A stretch of 64,000 nucleotides of DNA from Uranotaenia lowii. Its lineage: Eukaryota; Arthropoda; Insecta; Diptera; Culicidae. Each line of letters starts with the position of its first letter. Within the stretch, counting starts at the first letter, position 1. Location of the stretch: NCBI RefSeq assembly GCF_029784155.1, contig NW_026597177.1, positions 19,268 through 83,267 of the forward strand. Reading direction: 5' to 3'. Shown here one piece after another: positions 10,407 to 22,624 of this stretch. The position numbers were made by a program, and so were the translations under genes. The notes under the pieces were generated by a model. That model saw nothing but the letters and a program-made list of their open reading frames with translations. It was not told where the DNA came from and did not search any database.

Positions 10407-10930
10407 ACACTTTTTTTCTGCTGGTGTTCGTTGATTTCGAGAAAGCATTCGGCCGATAGAACCAAGCAAAAACCTGGGCGGCTCTCAGGTGACGAGGAGT
10501 CCCAAAGAAACTAGTCCATCTTATCGAAGCACAGTACGAGGCATTTTCGTGCAAGGTCCTGCACGGCGGTGTCTTGTCTGATCCAATCCCTATAACTGCT
10601 AGATTGAAACAAGGATGTATCTTATCACCGCTAGTTTTTCTCGTCGTAACGGATGAGATCTTGACTGGATCGTTTGATTGTAGATAGACCAATCCGAAAA
10701 TTGCCGTGGAATGCTTCGACAAAGGAGCAACTTGACCTGGCTGACTCAGCAGCGGGTCTAAAAGTCAATGTCGGAAAGTCGACTTGGTCTTTCCGACATT
10801 GACCCAGAAAATCGTTCCAATTTCGTGGTAGATGGGCAACAGGTTGAGAAAGTGGAGTGCTTCCAGTATCTTGGCAGCCAGATTACGCCTGATGGCGGTA
10901 CCAAGAAAGACATCGATACCCGGATCGATT
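10407..10930 (+). pseudogene. RTE-type LINE copy 2, right part (decayed)
   Basis: Homology resumes with the VDFEKAF region (near 10430) and continues through GVRQGC-like and C-terminal stretches to about 10925, with stops, a deletion of the LADD region and a small inverted duplication at 10764-10802. It is non-functional. Confidence 0.75.
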
Positions 10931-11082
10931 TTTTTGAATAGGTCAATGTGAAGTCCCAACAACCTTAAAACTTTGGATGCAAATGCCGTTTGATTATCTG
11001 TGGACAATCGTTTTTTTTAGCCATTTAAGCCATTGAAGTTGAAAAGTGTTGCATGATGCCCTAGTTGACGGTATCCAGCCCT

Positions 11083-12233
11083 TGTTGATGCTTTGGTCGC
11101 TTGCAGACTGAGAAGGTCGCAAGCACGCGTCAGCTGTTCTATAGGTCAGGTGCGACGTGCAACAACAACCGAGCGTCTGTTTTCCAGGTCGGGGCGGCTA
11201 AAACAGCGTATGTCGCAACGAGCGGCTGAATCTATGAAATGCGGCTTCCGCCAGCTAAGTCCAAGATAGCAGCTCCATCGCGGAATAGAGAGCTTAGGGT
11301 AAAAACCTAATGCTCCCGATTTCTTAAATTGTTGAGGAATCCGAAAAAAACGACCGATCTGGAAGTTTGGCGAGAACTTTTAGCATGAAAACAAAGACAC
11401 GAATTGAAACTTGGAACGTTTTAACCCTTTCCCAAAAAGACAAGCTGAGACAGGCTGAGCTTTCCAGAGAAGCTAGCCGCCTTAGAATCTTGGGACTGTC
11501 CGTTGTCCTTTACCCTGGCAGGAAAACACGCTACTCGGAAACGAGGAGTTAGTTTCCTGTTAAACCCGCAGGCCCATGCGGCCTTCATAAGATGGGAACC
11601 GATAAACTAAAGAATAATCATAGCCAGATTTAGAACAAGGGTTAGAAACCTTACAATGGCCCAGTGTTATGCGCCAACTGACGTTGCCGATTTACATGAG
11701 AAAGAGCAATTTAACAGTCAAATGAACAGCGTGGATGAGAAAAATTCGAAGGGTGACATTCAAATCAACTTAGACGACTTCAATGCTCCGACAATCAGGA
11801 CCTTGAGCATATCATGGGTCGTCATGGTCTACAGATGAGCGAAAATGGAGAGCTGTTTGTAGAATGAAACAACATGGAATTAGAGGATCGCCCTCCTCCA
11901 TTGATCGACCAGCGGAGACCAGAGGAGGAAGTCGGGTGTCGATACGAAGTCCGCCGATTGGAAAATCCAGAAGTGAAAAGAGCATACATTGAACAGCTTG
12001 AATCCCGGGCCTCGGAACTGTCGAAAGACGGAACACTCAACAGTGGTGTGGAATCAAGAATGTCTTTATCACAACGAGCGATAGTAGTCTCCGTAAAGTT
12101 TGTGGAAGAAGAAGTGTTTAGTTGTCGGATGAAACCAACCTGGAATTGAATCAGCCGCCTGATAACGATATGCGAAGCTGGAGAAGGCAGTAAAACGGGC
12201 TTGTAGAAGACGAGACAAGAGAGTCTAGACATC
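11083..12233 (+). pseudogene. RTE-type LINE copy 3, 5' half (decayed)
   Basis: From GATGCTTTGGTCGC the sequence follows the 5' UTR of the family (both copies of the TGTTC..CAGGTC motif are recognisable), then the endonuclease start MKTKTRIETWNVLTL near 11385. The catalytic half of the endonuclease is largely lost by a deletion near 11880, and homology ends at about 12233 in the linker. Several stops and frameshifts are present. It has no reverse transcriptase. Confidence 0.75.
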
Positions 12234-13280
12234 GAACTATATCTTTTATGTTGAACGTATAGTGAAGTTTCTTTTGCTTTGTCTCTAATATAGGGTCCCT
12301 TGAATGCCGGTTGGTGTAGTAAACAATTGTTACAGATTTTATTTTGATCGACAAAAACACAAAATAATTAAAAAAATGTTAGAGGATATGCTTTTTTAGA
12401 AATTAAAACTAATCACTACCAAAATAAAACAAATCGAAGAAAAAGATAATCCTAAAATAAATCAAAACACTCACCACAGTTGCCGGTTAAGCCTAATATT
12501 ATTTTTAGGCCATTTTAATATATGAGCAGATTGTGAAGTTTTGTGTTAATCGGTACCAGAGCAGTTGAAATGCATATACGCAGGATGTCCCTGAAGACAA
12601 GAGATATAAATTGCTGCCTTAGAATTGAATAGTCTTGGCACGGCTCTATTCTACTTTATTTGGTAATATGAATGCATTGAACATAAAGAAAACTGCTCGG
12701 TTATTCCATTTAAAACCACCGGATGATTGTTTTAGTGCGATTATGAAAAAATATAGTGGTATTAAAATGTTACGCAGACTGTATTATGAAAAAAGAAAGC
12801 AATGATTATTGTTTAAATGAGAGCAATAAACATAAAAAAAATAAAAGGCTTCATCCTTCAAAGTCCAACTTTCTTACATCAGTAGAAATGTTAATAAAAG
12901 ATCCATTCGTACATACTGAAAGAATGAAAGAGAGCGTAAGTTTTTGCTCTCATCGCATGGAATCCGTTGCCACCGACACCGATTGCTTCTCTCATTGGAC
13001 AATTTTTGCAAATACAACATCTGATTTTAGCAATCTGGTTGCACTGCTGGTCGCAGAGAGAACAAAGACGCTGTTTTCTCACCTAAAGCCCCTTGGGAGA
13101 ACAAGTGGAGCGAAATCGTCTTGAGAATAATGGTGGACTTATTATATATAGCTGATTTATACCATTTAAACCGACTTCAGGTAAACATTTTTAAGATCGA
13201 TTACATATTCGGCAGAAAATGCGATTCACTTCAACGTTGTTAACGACTTATCTATCATTTTAATGCGATTTTATGTTTGC
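12234..13280. other. AT-rich stretch, one 123-codon frame of doubtful meaning
   Basis: A frame at 12756-13124 starts at a non-ATG codon and has no domain. Part of it (13020-13085) resembles, inverted, a segment at 25205-25265 and so is probably dispersed repeat. Nothing else was recognised. Confidence 0.35.
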
Positions 13281-13282
13281 TG

Positions 13283-13489
13283 GATCAGATTCCGATTTCA
13301 GATTCAGATTCAGATTTCAGATTTTAAATTTCAGATTCAGATGTCAGATTTAGATTTCAGGTTCAGATTCAGAATTCAGATTCAGATTCACTTTAAATTC
13401 ATATTTCAGATTCTGATTTCTGATATAATGTTAAGATTCAGATTTAGATTTCAGTATCAGATTGCAGATTCAGACTTCAGTTTCTTGAA
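13283..13489. repeat. TTCAGA-type satellite array (short)
   Basis: Degenerate tandem copies of AGATTCAGATTTC-like units. The motif reappears just after the foldback at 14408-14425, so the foldback may lie in the array. It is the same motif as the longer array at 39480-40045. Confidence 0.8.
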
Positions 13490-13517
13490 ATGAAGAGTTA
13501 ATCACCGTAAATTTATT

Positions 13518-14407
13518 TTGGGAAATTACTTTATCGGCTATATCGGTAAAATTTTATATTCTTTGAGAAAGAATATTTTAAGAATTGAAAGATTATAGGC
13601 GGATAAAAGGTTAGAATAAGATGAAAGATGTTAAAATTGAGCTGAGGGGTAATTTTAATTTGAAAAACTTTTCATCACATTTCATCGTTTTGTTCCTCAC
13701 TGCGCCTACTACCTTGTAGTGGTTGATACAGATAGAATTGTAACAACCACTACACAATAGCAAGCCTAGCGTGGTTCGTACCACAAGCTGAAACTTCCAG
13801 TATGAACGAACAAAAAGATGAAATGTGATCGCTCAGAAAAGCTCTAAATACGACCGTGACACATTTATCGATAGATGCTGTTCTCGGTATTGTATCATTA
13901 CGTGCGGTCTAGCCTGGGTTTTTGACTATTCGCGCTACGGTCGATGGTCCGAGGCTATCTACCGATGTAATGAAATGTGTTTTTATTTTCTTTTTTAGCC
14001 AAGTATTGATTTTTTAAATGAAGAGTTAATCACCGTAAATTTATTTTGGGAAATTATTTTATCGGCTTTATCGGTGAAATTGTGTCTCGGTCGTATTTGG
14101 AGCTTTTCTGAGCGATCACATTTCATCTTTTTGTTCGTTCGTACTGGAAGTTTCCGCTTGTGGGACGAATCACGCTAGGCCTACTATTGTGTGGTGGTTG
14201 TTACAATTCTATCTGTATCAACCACTACAAGGTAGTAGGCCCGTGAGGAACAAAACGATGAAATATGATGAAAAGTTTTTCCGCTCAATTTCAACATCTT
14301 TCATCTTAACCTAATCTTCTATCCACCTATAATTTTTCAATTCTTAAAATATTCTTTCTCAAAGAATATAAAATTTCACCGATATAGCCGATAAAATAAT
14401 TTCCCAA
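13518..14407. mobile_element. Large foldback element with arms of about 325-345 bp
   Basis: The left arm 13518-13864 pairs with the right arm 14083-14407. Outer ends are TTGGGAAATTA and its complement. The 220-bp spacer includes a second direct copy (14020-14082) of the left flank plus left end (13489-13553), showing a later duplication. Inside the arms an 11-bp TGTAGTGGTTG/CAACCACTACA palindrome is kept. No coding frame is present. Confidence 0.65.
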
Positions 14408-14425
14408 GATTTCAGTTTCAGATTA

Positions 14426-16135
14426 ATTTTCGAATTACTTACTGTCCGAAGCTTAGGTCGTAATCGTCATAATACGGATTGCAATCTTTTTGATATTTTA
14501 TCGGAGAATAACATGCTTACCTTGAGCAAGGTGGATTTTTTTTAAATTATCTTTTTTCACTTACTGTTTGTTACTAGTCTGCTACTTTTCACGACCACGT
14601 TCAATCGCTCTATTATTGAATTTTCAGTATTTCAGTCTTAAGCCAATTTTTTATCGCAAAAGATATATTGTTCACTTTTAAACCTTTTTCAAATAAATGT
14701 TTATGTTTCGAGAATGTTTAGTTTTATGCGGTTTGGAGATATTTAGTTGGCAATTATAAGATTGATAGTTTTCAACACCCGAAGTTTTAAAACTGACACT
14801 TTAGAATATTTTCTCTTAATGGTCTAATTTATCAATCATTTATACTAGCAGATGTCTATGCATAGTAAGGGAATGGAAGGTATGTGATAATATTTACAAC
14901 ACGTTGAAGCTACAGAAGTACAGAGTGCGGCAGAAAAATGCGGAAAATTTCAACTTTTATACGTTACTTTGTGATGATGATTAGTAATCAGTGATTACTT
15001 ATTAACGTTATGTATTATATTGTGTTCCATCTTCAAGGACTGCAAAAAAATAAAACCTCGTGGATTGTGAACGTTTAACTGCTCAAGAAACTGAAATTGG
15101 AATTCCAAAGTTTACATCCTGACTGAAAAATGTTTGACTTGATTAAAGTTTATGTATAATCCTGCAAGGCTTTTAACCTTGAATTTAAGGCGTTTAAGAA
15201 AGTCTTAACACACAAACAGCAGTCTATAAGGTGACAATAAAGTTATCGTACTTTTTTTTAATCCAATCGAACCAATAACAACTAGTATGATTTTATTAGA
15301 ACCTTGATAACAACATCAAACAAAAAAAATACACTAAATAGGTAGCATTTGATAACAAACTTTTAAATCCGAAAATTCTTTTTTTCAAATAAATTGAAAA
15401 TTAAAGTAGGGGATGGTGGGCAGCGGTTGAAAGTGTCAGACGCATTTTTTCGGAGCTGGAAAATTACTATTTGAAAAATTAAAATATATTTAAAATTTTT
15501 ACACTCGGGAAAATTCTTATTATAATTTTCATAAGATGTGTCTTGTGAACCGTGTAAGATTGTTTTCATAAGAGGCCTATGAAATTCTTTCAAATTTTAT
15601 AAGAACATGTTATAAAAAATAGAAGATACGGCCATGTGAAAATAGAATGAACACATTCATTCATTCCATCAGTTTTGACATCGTCTAACCAAGCACTTCC
15701 CGTGAAGTTTTAAGTTTTACTTAAGTGAAATGAGATTGTTTTTTTTTTAATTTTAATTTAAGTTTGAGTATTTCTAGTAAACGTAAAATATATTTGTTAA
15801 TTAAAATGCATTATTTTTAAATAGTTCAAAGGATCGAATGCGACAAAAAACTTTGTTGAGTGAACCTTCATGTAAGAGAAGCGACGCCTGAAACACGTAA
15901 TTCCAATCGATACAAAAGAACTGTCAAAATCGATTCAAATCGATCCGAACTTTTGTCGTAGAGCTTCTAGCTTTCTAATTGAAAACTCAACCAAAGAATG
16001 TTCTTTCGATGGAGAAAATTAAATCCTATCCCTAACTAGAAATTCAATCGCCTCTGCACGCACTTCTTATCCTTTGGAACAGTTCATTCCAAGGCATATT
16101 GGTTCATTTGGTCTGTGAATGTTGATCATCATTTA
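14426..16135. other. AT-rich stretch without recognised gene
   Basis: No domain, RNA or paired repeat ends were recognised. Frames are short and biased by AT content. Confidence 0.4.
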
Positions 16136-16195
16136 CAACCGGGGAAAAACGGGAAAAACTTTGAAATTTCAAAACGAAAAATCGCTAGCAACCCT
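16136..16195. repeat. Terminal fragment of the 36-1783 element family
   Basis: It matches the right end of the element at 36-1783 (about 1728-1783), including CGGGAAAAACTTT and the terminal TCGCTAGCAACCCTG. The rest of the element is absent. Confidence 0.7.
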
Positions 16196-16487
16196 GTGTC
16201 CGTTATTTTATCGTGCCTGATTTAGCCTGATTTTTATTTCACCAGTGATTTTTGAAAAAAAAAATGTTGGCAACCCTGTTTGTGAATGTCATTGAATGAT
16301 TGGGCTGTTTGATTGAGTGTGCAACCGTGAAATCGGTCGGGATCGAATTTTCATGCACAACCACCCTTTGTGCCATGGTTTATGTTGCTGCCTTAACAAA
16401 TTTCAAGCGATCTATCAGGACCAGCTAGAGGTAGAGATAGTTTTTTTATGTTTTAGTTGCTGTTTGTATCGTGTGTGAGCGAGCGTA

Positions 16488-16667
16488 CAGTAGAACACCG
16501 CTTAACCGAGCTCCAGTTATCCGAGCTTCCTCGTTATTCGAGCCACCATTTTCATACAATATCCATGTAAAGTTGTGTGCATGTAAAAGAGTACGGTTTG
16601 TCAATGTACTTCGTGTAATCCGAGGTGGTCCTTCCCCCGACTACCTCAGATAAGCGGGGTCCTACTG
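16488..16667. mobile_element. pogo/Tigger-like MITE, 180 bp
   Basis: Inverted ends CAGTAGAACACCGCTTAACC and CAGTAGGACCCCGCTTATCT are flanked by TA (16486-16487 and 16668-16669). The CAGTAG..CCCCGCTTA terminus is characteristic of pogo/Tigger-type elements. The apparent 60-codon frame across it is not a gene. Confidence 0.7.
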
Positions 16668-16669
16668 TA

Positions 16670-17459
16670 TAAGGAGTGTATTCGAAAAAAATGCAAACCC
16701 TTGTTTTGTGGATAACTTTTGAATGCATGGGTGGAAATTTATGAAATATTCAATGAATTTACCTAGTTATGTAATTCTTACATGTGCAAACGTGTGTAAC
16801 GTCTGTCAAGTGATTTTTGAGGAAGCGTCCAATGAAGAAGTTCATAAACTTTAATTTTTAGGCGCCATTTTACTATGAATCACCGTTCTCCCAAATCAAG
16901 GCTTTGTTTATAACCTTTCCTGTTTTCAGTCAAACGACTTTCAAAACTACTCAAAACTTTAATTTTGTTTGAAGTTGTGGCAATTTTAGCAGATTGTCCT
17001 TCGACACAAAAACAACATATTCAACTTTTAACCACTCCACCTCTGTTTTCGAGTAATTGTAGATCCAAACATAACATAGTATCAAACTTTTAGGATCTAT
17101 GGAAGTGCTATTCAGGGAAGAAGGTAGCATTTGGAGGCAACATTCTTTGTATATTTGACCATTCATTGGGTCAACAGTTATGTAACACTGACTTATTTTC
17201 AACTTTCACAGATCATCAGCCACCTCAAGTGCTATACATAAAATTTATCAATTTTTCTCCTTGTTCATCAAGGTGAAACTTGTCAACGAAAACCTTCTGG
17301 TTGGAAACCGTCCAGGTTCCCGCTAAAGAATTCGTTCAGCTGTTCTTTATGTTATTTTTCGAAATATCTCCCAGCTAGCGGTTTCATATCACCTCTTATT
17401 CACAACTCCTATCTCTACCTCCCCGTAGTACCGGCTGGGATGCGAGTAACCTAAGCGGA
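16670..17459. other. AT-rich stretch without recognised gene
   Basis: Nothing recognised; it leads into the 5' end of RTE copy 4. Confidence 0.4.
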
Positions 17460-20400
17460 GATCGGGTACCCAACCCCGGTGGATGCTTTGGTCGCATGCA
17501 AACTGAGAAGGTGGCCGCACGCGTTTGTTCCCCAGATCAGGGGCGGCGTGCAACAACAACCGAGCGTCTGTTCTCCAGGTCAGGGGCGGCTCAAACAGCA
17601 ACTGTCTCGCAGCGAGCGGCTGAATTTATGAAATGCGGCTCCCGCCAGCTAAGTCCAAGATGGCAGCCCCATCGCGGGATAGGGACTTTAGGCTAACAAC
17701 CTACTGCTCCCGATTGAAAGAATTGTTACGGAATCCGAAAGAAATGACCGACCTGGAACTTTGGCGACGACTTTTAGCATGAAAACACGGACACGAATTG
17801 GAACTTGGAATGTTTTGACCCTTAAGGCAGCCACACAATACGGCGTCGGACGTCGCGTCGCGTCAGCTGTCAACGCCGTCGTTGAGTACTAAAACGCTGA
17901 CGCGACGCACTCTACAATTTTCGCATCACAATATAGCGTCCACTGACAGGCTGTCAGGGAAATATTGAGACAAAACTCGGCAAACTTCAACACAAAATTT
18001 TTCATACATAATTATTTTTATTTTTGAAAAAACGGGAACTTACAAATCAAGCCAATATTCATTATAAATGCTATATGATTTCATCATTATGTCAAACATA
18101 TTACAATCTTAAAAATAAATTTCAATGGCGTTTCCTACAAATTTGTATCATCGAAGCGATAAAATGACGATGATATGATTTTTGAATCCGTTTGTGTCAA
18201 TCTTTGAAGAAAAATATCTAAAACTAATAGTTCAATTCCTGCTGACGCGCTTAAATTTTGATATTTTTCAAAACCAAAACGTCGACGCTGGAAAACGCTG
18301 CCGTTTAGAACAAGTTTTGCGTTTTAGTACAATGCCTTCACTGACGCGACGCACCATTGTGGTGACTCAAACGGAAAATGGCATCCTCAAAATTAAATGT
18401 CAACGCGACGCGACGACGGACGGGCTATTGTGCGGCCGCCTTTACCCAACAAGGCAAACTGGCACAACTTGCTAGAGAAGCTAGCCGCTTCAAGCTTGAA
18501 ATTCTGGGACTGAGCGAAGTCCGTTGGCCTAACACTGGAGAACACAAGACACAGTCCGGGCAAGTACTGCTTTACTCTGGCATACGAGGAGAACATGCTA
18601 CTCGGGAACGAGGAGTTGGTTTCCTGTTAAGCCCGCAGGCCTACGTGGCCCTCATTAGATGGGAACCGATAAACAAAAGAATAATCGTAGCCAGATTTAG
18701 AACACGGGTAGAAACCTCACAATGGTCCAGTGTTATGCGCCAACTGACGTTACCGACTTACATGAGAAAGAGCAGTTTTACAGTCAACTGAACAGCGTGG
18801 TAGAGAAAATTCCGAAGGGTGACATTCAAATCCATTTGGGCGACTTCAACGCAAAGATTGGCTCCGACAATCGGGACCTTGAGCGCATCATGGGGCGCCA
18901 TGGTCTAGGACAGATGAGCGAAAACGGAGAGCTGTTTGTAGAATTTTGTGGCAACAACAACATGGTGATCGGTGGATCGCTCTTCCCCCATCGACCAGCA
19001 CATAAGGTGGAGAAGGAGCCTTCTTGATGTCCACAACAAGCAAAGCGCAGACATTGCATCTGACCATCACCTCGTCCTTGGAGAAATACGACTGAGAGTT
19101 GCGCGTGTCCAACGGCGCGAGGAGAAAGTCGGGTGTCGATACGACGTCCGCCGGTTGGAGAATCCAGGGTGAAAAGGGCATACGTTGAACAGCTAGAATC
19201 CCGAGCCTCGGAGTTGCCGACAGACGGAACAGTCGAAGAAAAGTGGTGTGGAATCAAGAATGCCTTTATCACAACGAGCCATGGTACTCTCGGTAAAGTT
19301 TGTGGAAGAAGAAGTGAATGGATGTCGGCGATGGCCGGTGATGGCCAACAGAACCCGCAGCTCGAAGCGCCAACAGTAAGCCGCATAAATGGCGTCAACT
19401 CGGAACTCGCTGGCTGAAATAGAAGCGGCAATCAAAAACATGAAATCCAACAAAGCACCTGGGATCGATTGCATCCCTGCTGAAATGCTGAAAGCCGACC
19501 CTGCCCTGTCAGCACAAATGTTGCACCGTCTTTTCGCTGACATCTGGGATACTGCAACATTCCCGGCCGACTGGATGCAGGGTATCCTCGTAAAGGTCGC
19601 GAAGAAAGGAGACCTGACAGAGTGCGGTAACTAGCGAGGCATAACGTTGATCTGTACAATCCTCAAAGTACTCTGCAAAGTTATCCTGAACAGGATCCAG
19701 GAGAAAATCGACGCTACACTCCGACGGCAACAAGCTGGATTCCGATCCGGACGGTCATGTGTGGACCACATCACAACGCTACGAATCATACTGGAACAAA
19801 TCAACGAATTCCAGGACTCTCTTCTGCTGGTGTTCGTTGATTTCGAAAAAGCATTTGACCGACTTAACTATGAAAACATCTGGGCGGCTCTAAGGCGACG
19901 AGGGGTCGCAGAGAAACTAGTCCATCTCATCGAAGCACAATACGAGGCATTTTCGTGCAAGGTCTTGCACAACGGTGTCTTGTCCGAACCAATCCCGGTA
20001 ACTGCTGGAGTAAGACAAGGATGTATTTTATCACCGCTACTATTTCTAATCGAAATGGATAAGATTCTGACTGGATCGATTGACTGTGCACCGAACTGAG
20101 GATTGCCGTGGAATCCTTCAACAATTGAGCAACTGAACGACCTTGACCTGGCTGACGATATTGTTTTGCTCGCCCAAACACAACAAGATATGCAGAGCAA
20201 ACTCGACGACCTCACCGAAAGTTCCAAGGCAGAAGGTCTCGAAGTTAATTTCGGAAAGACCAAGTCGATGGAGATCAACACAGGAAATCCCTCCAGTTTC
20301 ATGATAGCTGGGCAACAAGTTGAGAAAGTGGAGTCCAGTATCTTGGTAGCCAGATAACGCCTGATGATGGTACCAGGAAAGACATCGAAACCCGGATCAG

Positions 20401-20956
20401 AAAGGCCCGTTTCGCATTTGCGAGTCTTCGAAACATCTGGCGGTCACGCCAGATCTCTCTACGAACGAAAATCCGAATCTTCAACTCAAACGTCAAATCC
20501 GTATTGCTGTACGGGTGCGAAACTTGGTGCACATATGCGGTGACGACGCGAAAACTGCAAGTATTTGTAAACCGCTGCCTGCGGAATATCATCCGCGCTT
20601 GGTGGCCTGGTAACTGGATCTCGAATGAGGAACTACATCGCCGGTGTCAAAAGGCCGCTAGAAATCGAGATTCGGGAACGTAAGTGAAGATGGATTGGGC
20701 ACACGCTGCGAAAAGATGAAAACGAGATTTGCAGAGAGGCTCTGGATTGGAATCCAGAAGGTCATCGAAGAAGAGGCAGACCCAGAAACTCGTGGCGGCG
20801 AAGCCTAGCTCGCTGAAATCCGAACTGTCGACGAGAATCTTGACTGGGACCAGGTGAAGACGCTGGCCCCGGATCGTCAACAGTGGAGGTCTTTTACCAC
20901 GGCCCCATGCACCGGAGGATCGGCGCGGGATCATTAAGTTAGTAAGTAAGTAGCGT
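17460..20956 (+). pseudogene. RTE-type LINE copy 4, near full length, inactivated
   Basis: Starting upstream of GATGCTTTGGTCGC, this copy keeps the 5' UTR with two TGTTC(C/T)CCAG(A/G)TCAGG motifs, the endonuclease (start near 17780, then after an inserted MITE from 18445), the reverse transcriptase (VDFEKAFDR near 19840, LADD near 20155) and the 3' end with a GTAAGTAAGTAG tail at 20940-20956. It is dead: a Harbinger-type MITE splits the endonuclease start, a short deletion lies near 19005, about 490 bp encoding the linker is lost near 19326, TAG replaces the NWRG tryptophan near 19632, and small indels recur near 20098, 20335 and 20650. No flanking duplication was found. Confidence 0.85.
17825..18441. 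mobile_element. Harbinger-type MITE, 617 bp, inside RTE copy 4
   Basis: The ends AGGCAGCCACACAATA and (complement) AGGCGGCCGCACAATA are inverted, and a 3-bp TTA lies on both sides (17822-17824 and 18442-18444), as in PIF/Harbinger insertions. GC-rich GTCGCGTCGCGT repeats lie inside both ends; the centre is AT-rich. Its removal restores the CCTTnCCCAAC reading of the other RTE copies, which fixes the borders. Confidence 0.75.
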
Positions 20957-22130
20957 AAACACCACAATAGATCAACTACTTGTCGCAGTGGGCTCTCCCC
21001 TACAGGAACAAAAAAGTAAGTAGCGGTTCCAATATTTTGCGCTCGATTTGACCCCTGTATTTTGTTTATCTCTACGGCGAGTGTTTTTTTTTTCTTGCAG
21101 AAATGAAGTCAGACGTGATTATTAGTCAGCAAGATTTTTACTATTTTTACTACCTCTTCCCTACCTTCCGCGCCTTCATGGAATCAATCCTCTTCACTTC
21201 ATAAATGGTGAAAATAAGAATGAATTAGAACACTTTTAGATCCTCTAGGACTCCTTAAACGATTTACCATATGAATTTTAGTTAAATAGTTGATTTCCAG
21301 CTGTATTTGAATCTAAAACTGGGACTTTTCTGAATTTTTCGTGATCCTGCCCAAAAAATTTATTCAATGACCTTCTGTATTAGACGCTTTCTTAAAAACC
21401 ACTTGACAGAACGTCACAAAAATGTACATGTAAACAATATAATAGTAGGTCACTGCAAACTACATCAATTTTCAATCATGCATGCAGAAGTTATTAACAA
21501 AACTAAGTGTTGCATTTTCTTCGAATACACTGCTTATGCAAACAGGCGCCGTTTGTGTAATGTATGGCGACCGTTAGAGTCAACCAAATAAGCTGAAATT
21601 AGGCCTTCCGGCAAATCAAGAAACAATTTCAGCCTCCAAGGTTTTGATTTCTGAACAAAACGCTTTTTTGGGCCACCCTATTGGAAATCTAAGGGAGGAT
21701 ACTTTGAGCTACTCTTGTATTGTTTAACGTATATGACAAGGTTCCAAAAAATGATACAATGTAACTTGTTGTTTGGTTGGTTCGATCTGGTTTTTTACGA
21801 ATTAGTTTTATGTTATTGAAATATTTTTTAAAAGCACTGGAACTTTATTTTCACCCTGTATGTCGATGGAACACGTTCCATTATGGAAAAATGGAATTAA
21901 AATATTAAAAATATAGAAATGAAAACAACAGAACTCGATAGATGTTATTGTTAAGCAGTTGAAAATAGGATTTGAGAAAACTACATGAATTTTCGCTTTT
22001 TTGTGCTGCACATTGCAGTAGGATTCTGAAACAGTAAAACACACATAATACTAAGAAGTTTCAATCAGAACATATTATAACGATAATATTTACCTAGGTA
22101 TACATCAGATGTAAACAAAAAATATTCGCA
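20957..22130. other. AT-rich stretch without recognised gene
   Basis: No domain or paired repeat was recognised. Near 22136-22165 a B-box-like GAGTTCGAGTCC on the minus strand followed by a T-run suggests a very degraded tRNA-like repeat. Confidence 0.35.
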
Positions 22131-22376
22131 TTCTCTGGACTCGAACTCTCATGGTCTCATTCTAGGACAACAAGAAAACACGTTGTACATAGCATTTCAA
22201 AATAACAGTACAATGCAACATCGAATGCAATACAAAAAATGCGTATGGAAATGAACAGGAAGATGATTGTCAAGATGATTATTGCTAAAGCAAACAGCGA
22301 AGGGGGTATTGAATGAGTGAAACGACAAACGGATGGCGCAAATTTACATTCATAGGATATATGATGATAAGCAAAC

Positions 22377-22624
22377 CTTTTATGTTGTAATCCTCTCCTA
22401 GTGTCGACTAAACTCCTAGCAGATGCTGCTCTTCCCATGTGTGTTAGATGACCGGAATCATAAATACTCCTTTTTCCAGGAGTATCCGACGATTCAAGCT
22501 CAAATTCCACACTAGGGTTCAACGGATGGAAATTGATTGATCCACCAGAGTCAATTATTGAATTCACTATTGAGGCACTCCGAAACGATTTCAACCCTGT
22601 CCGGCTCTCTGAATCACTTAACAT
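22377..22624 (-). CDS. Candidate host exon (start exon), function unknown
   Basis: From ATG at 22624 the minus strand reads 82 codons of balanced composition (serine, arginine and acidic residues, e.g. SESRTGLKSFRSAS and SGHLTHMGRAASARS). The segment is clearly richer in GC than its surroundings, unlike the chance frames nearby. After about residue 83 the frame becomes hydrophobic and AT-rich, typical of read-through into an intron. A weak donor AG|GTTTGC at 22377 leaves phase 2, which would fit the innexin exon at 2463 and give the join R-SFSKK. A better-matching donor GTAAAT at 22347 leaves phase 1 and would not fit. No family recognised. It may be a distal innexin N-terminal exon, an exon of another gene, or chance. 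Confidence 0.35.

Noticed and set aside
12756..13124. 122-codon plus-strand frame
   Set aside because: Non-ATG start, poor composition at its beginning, and its end overlaps a dispersed repeat.
13263..13493. 76-codon FRFQIQIS-type frame
   Set aside because: It is the translation of the TTCAGA repeat array.
22136..22165. tRNA-derived SINE at the end of the candidate exon frame
   Set aside because: Only a B-box-like GAGTTCGAGTCC and a T-run are visible; no A-box could be found upstream on the minus strand.
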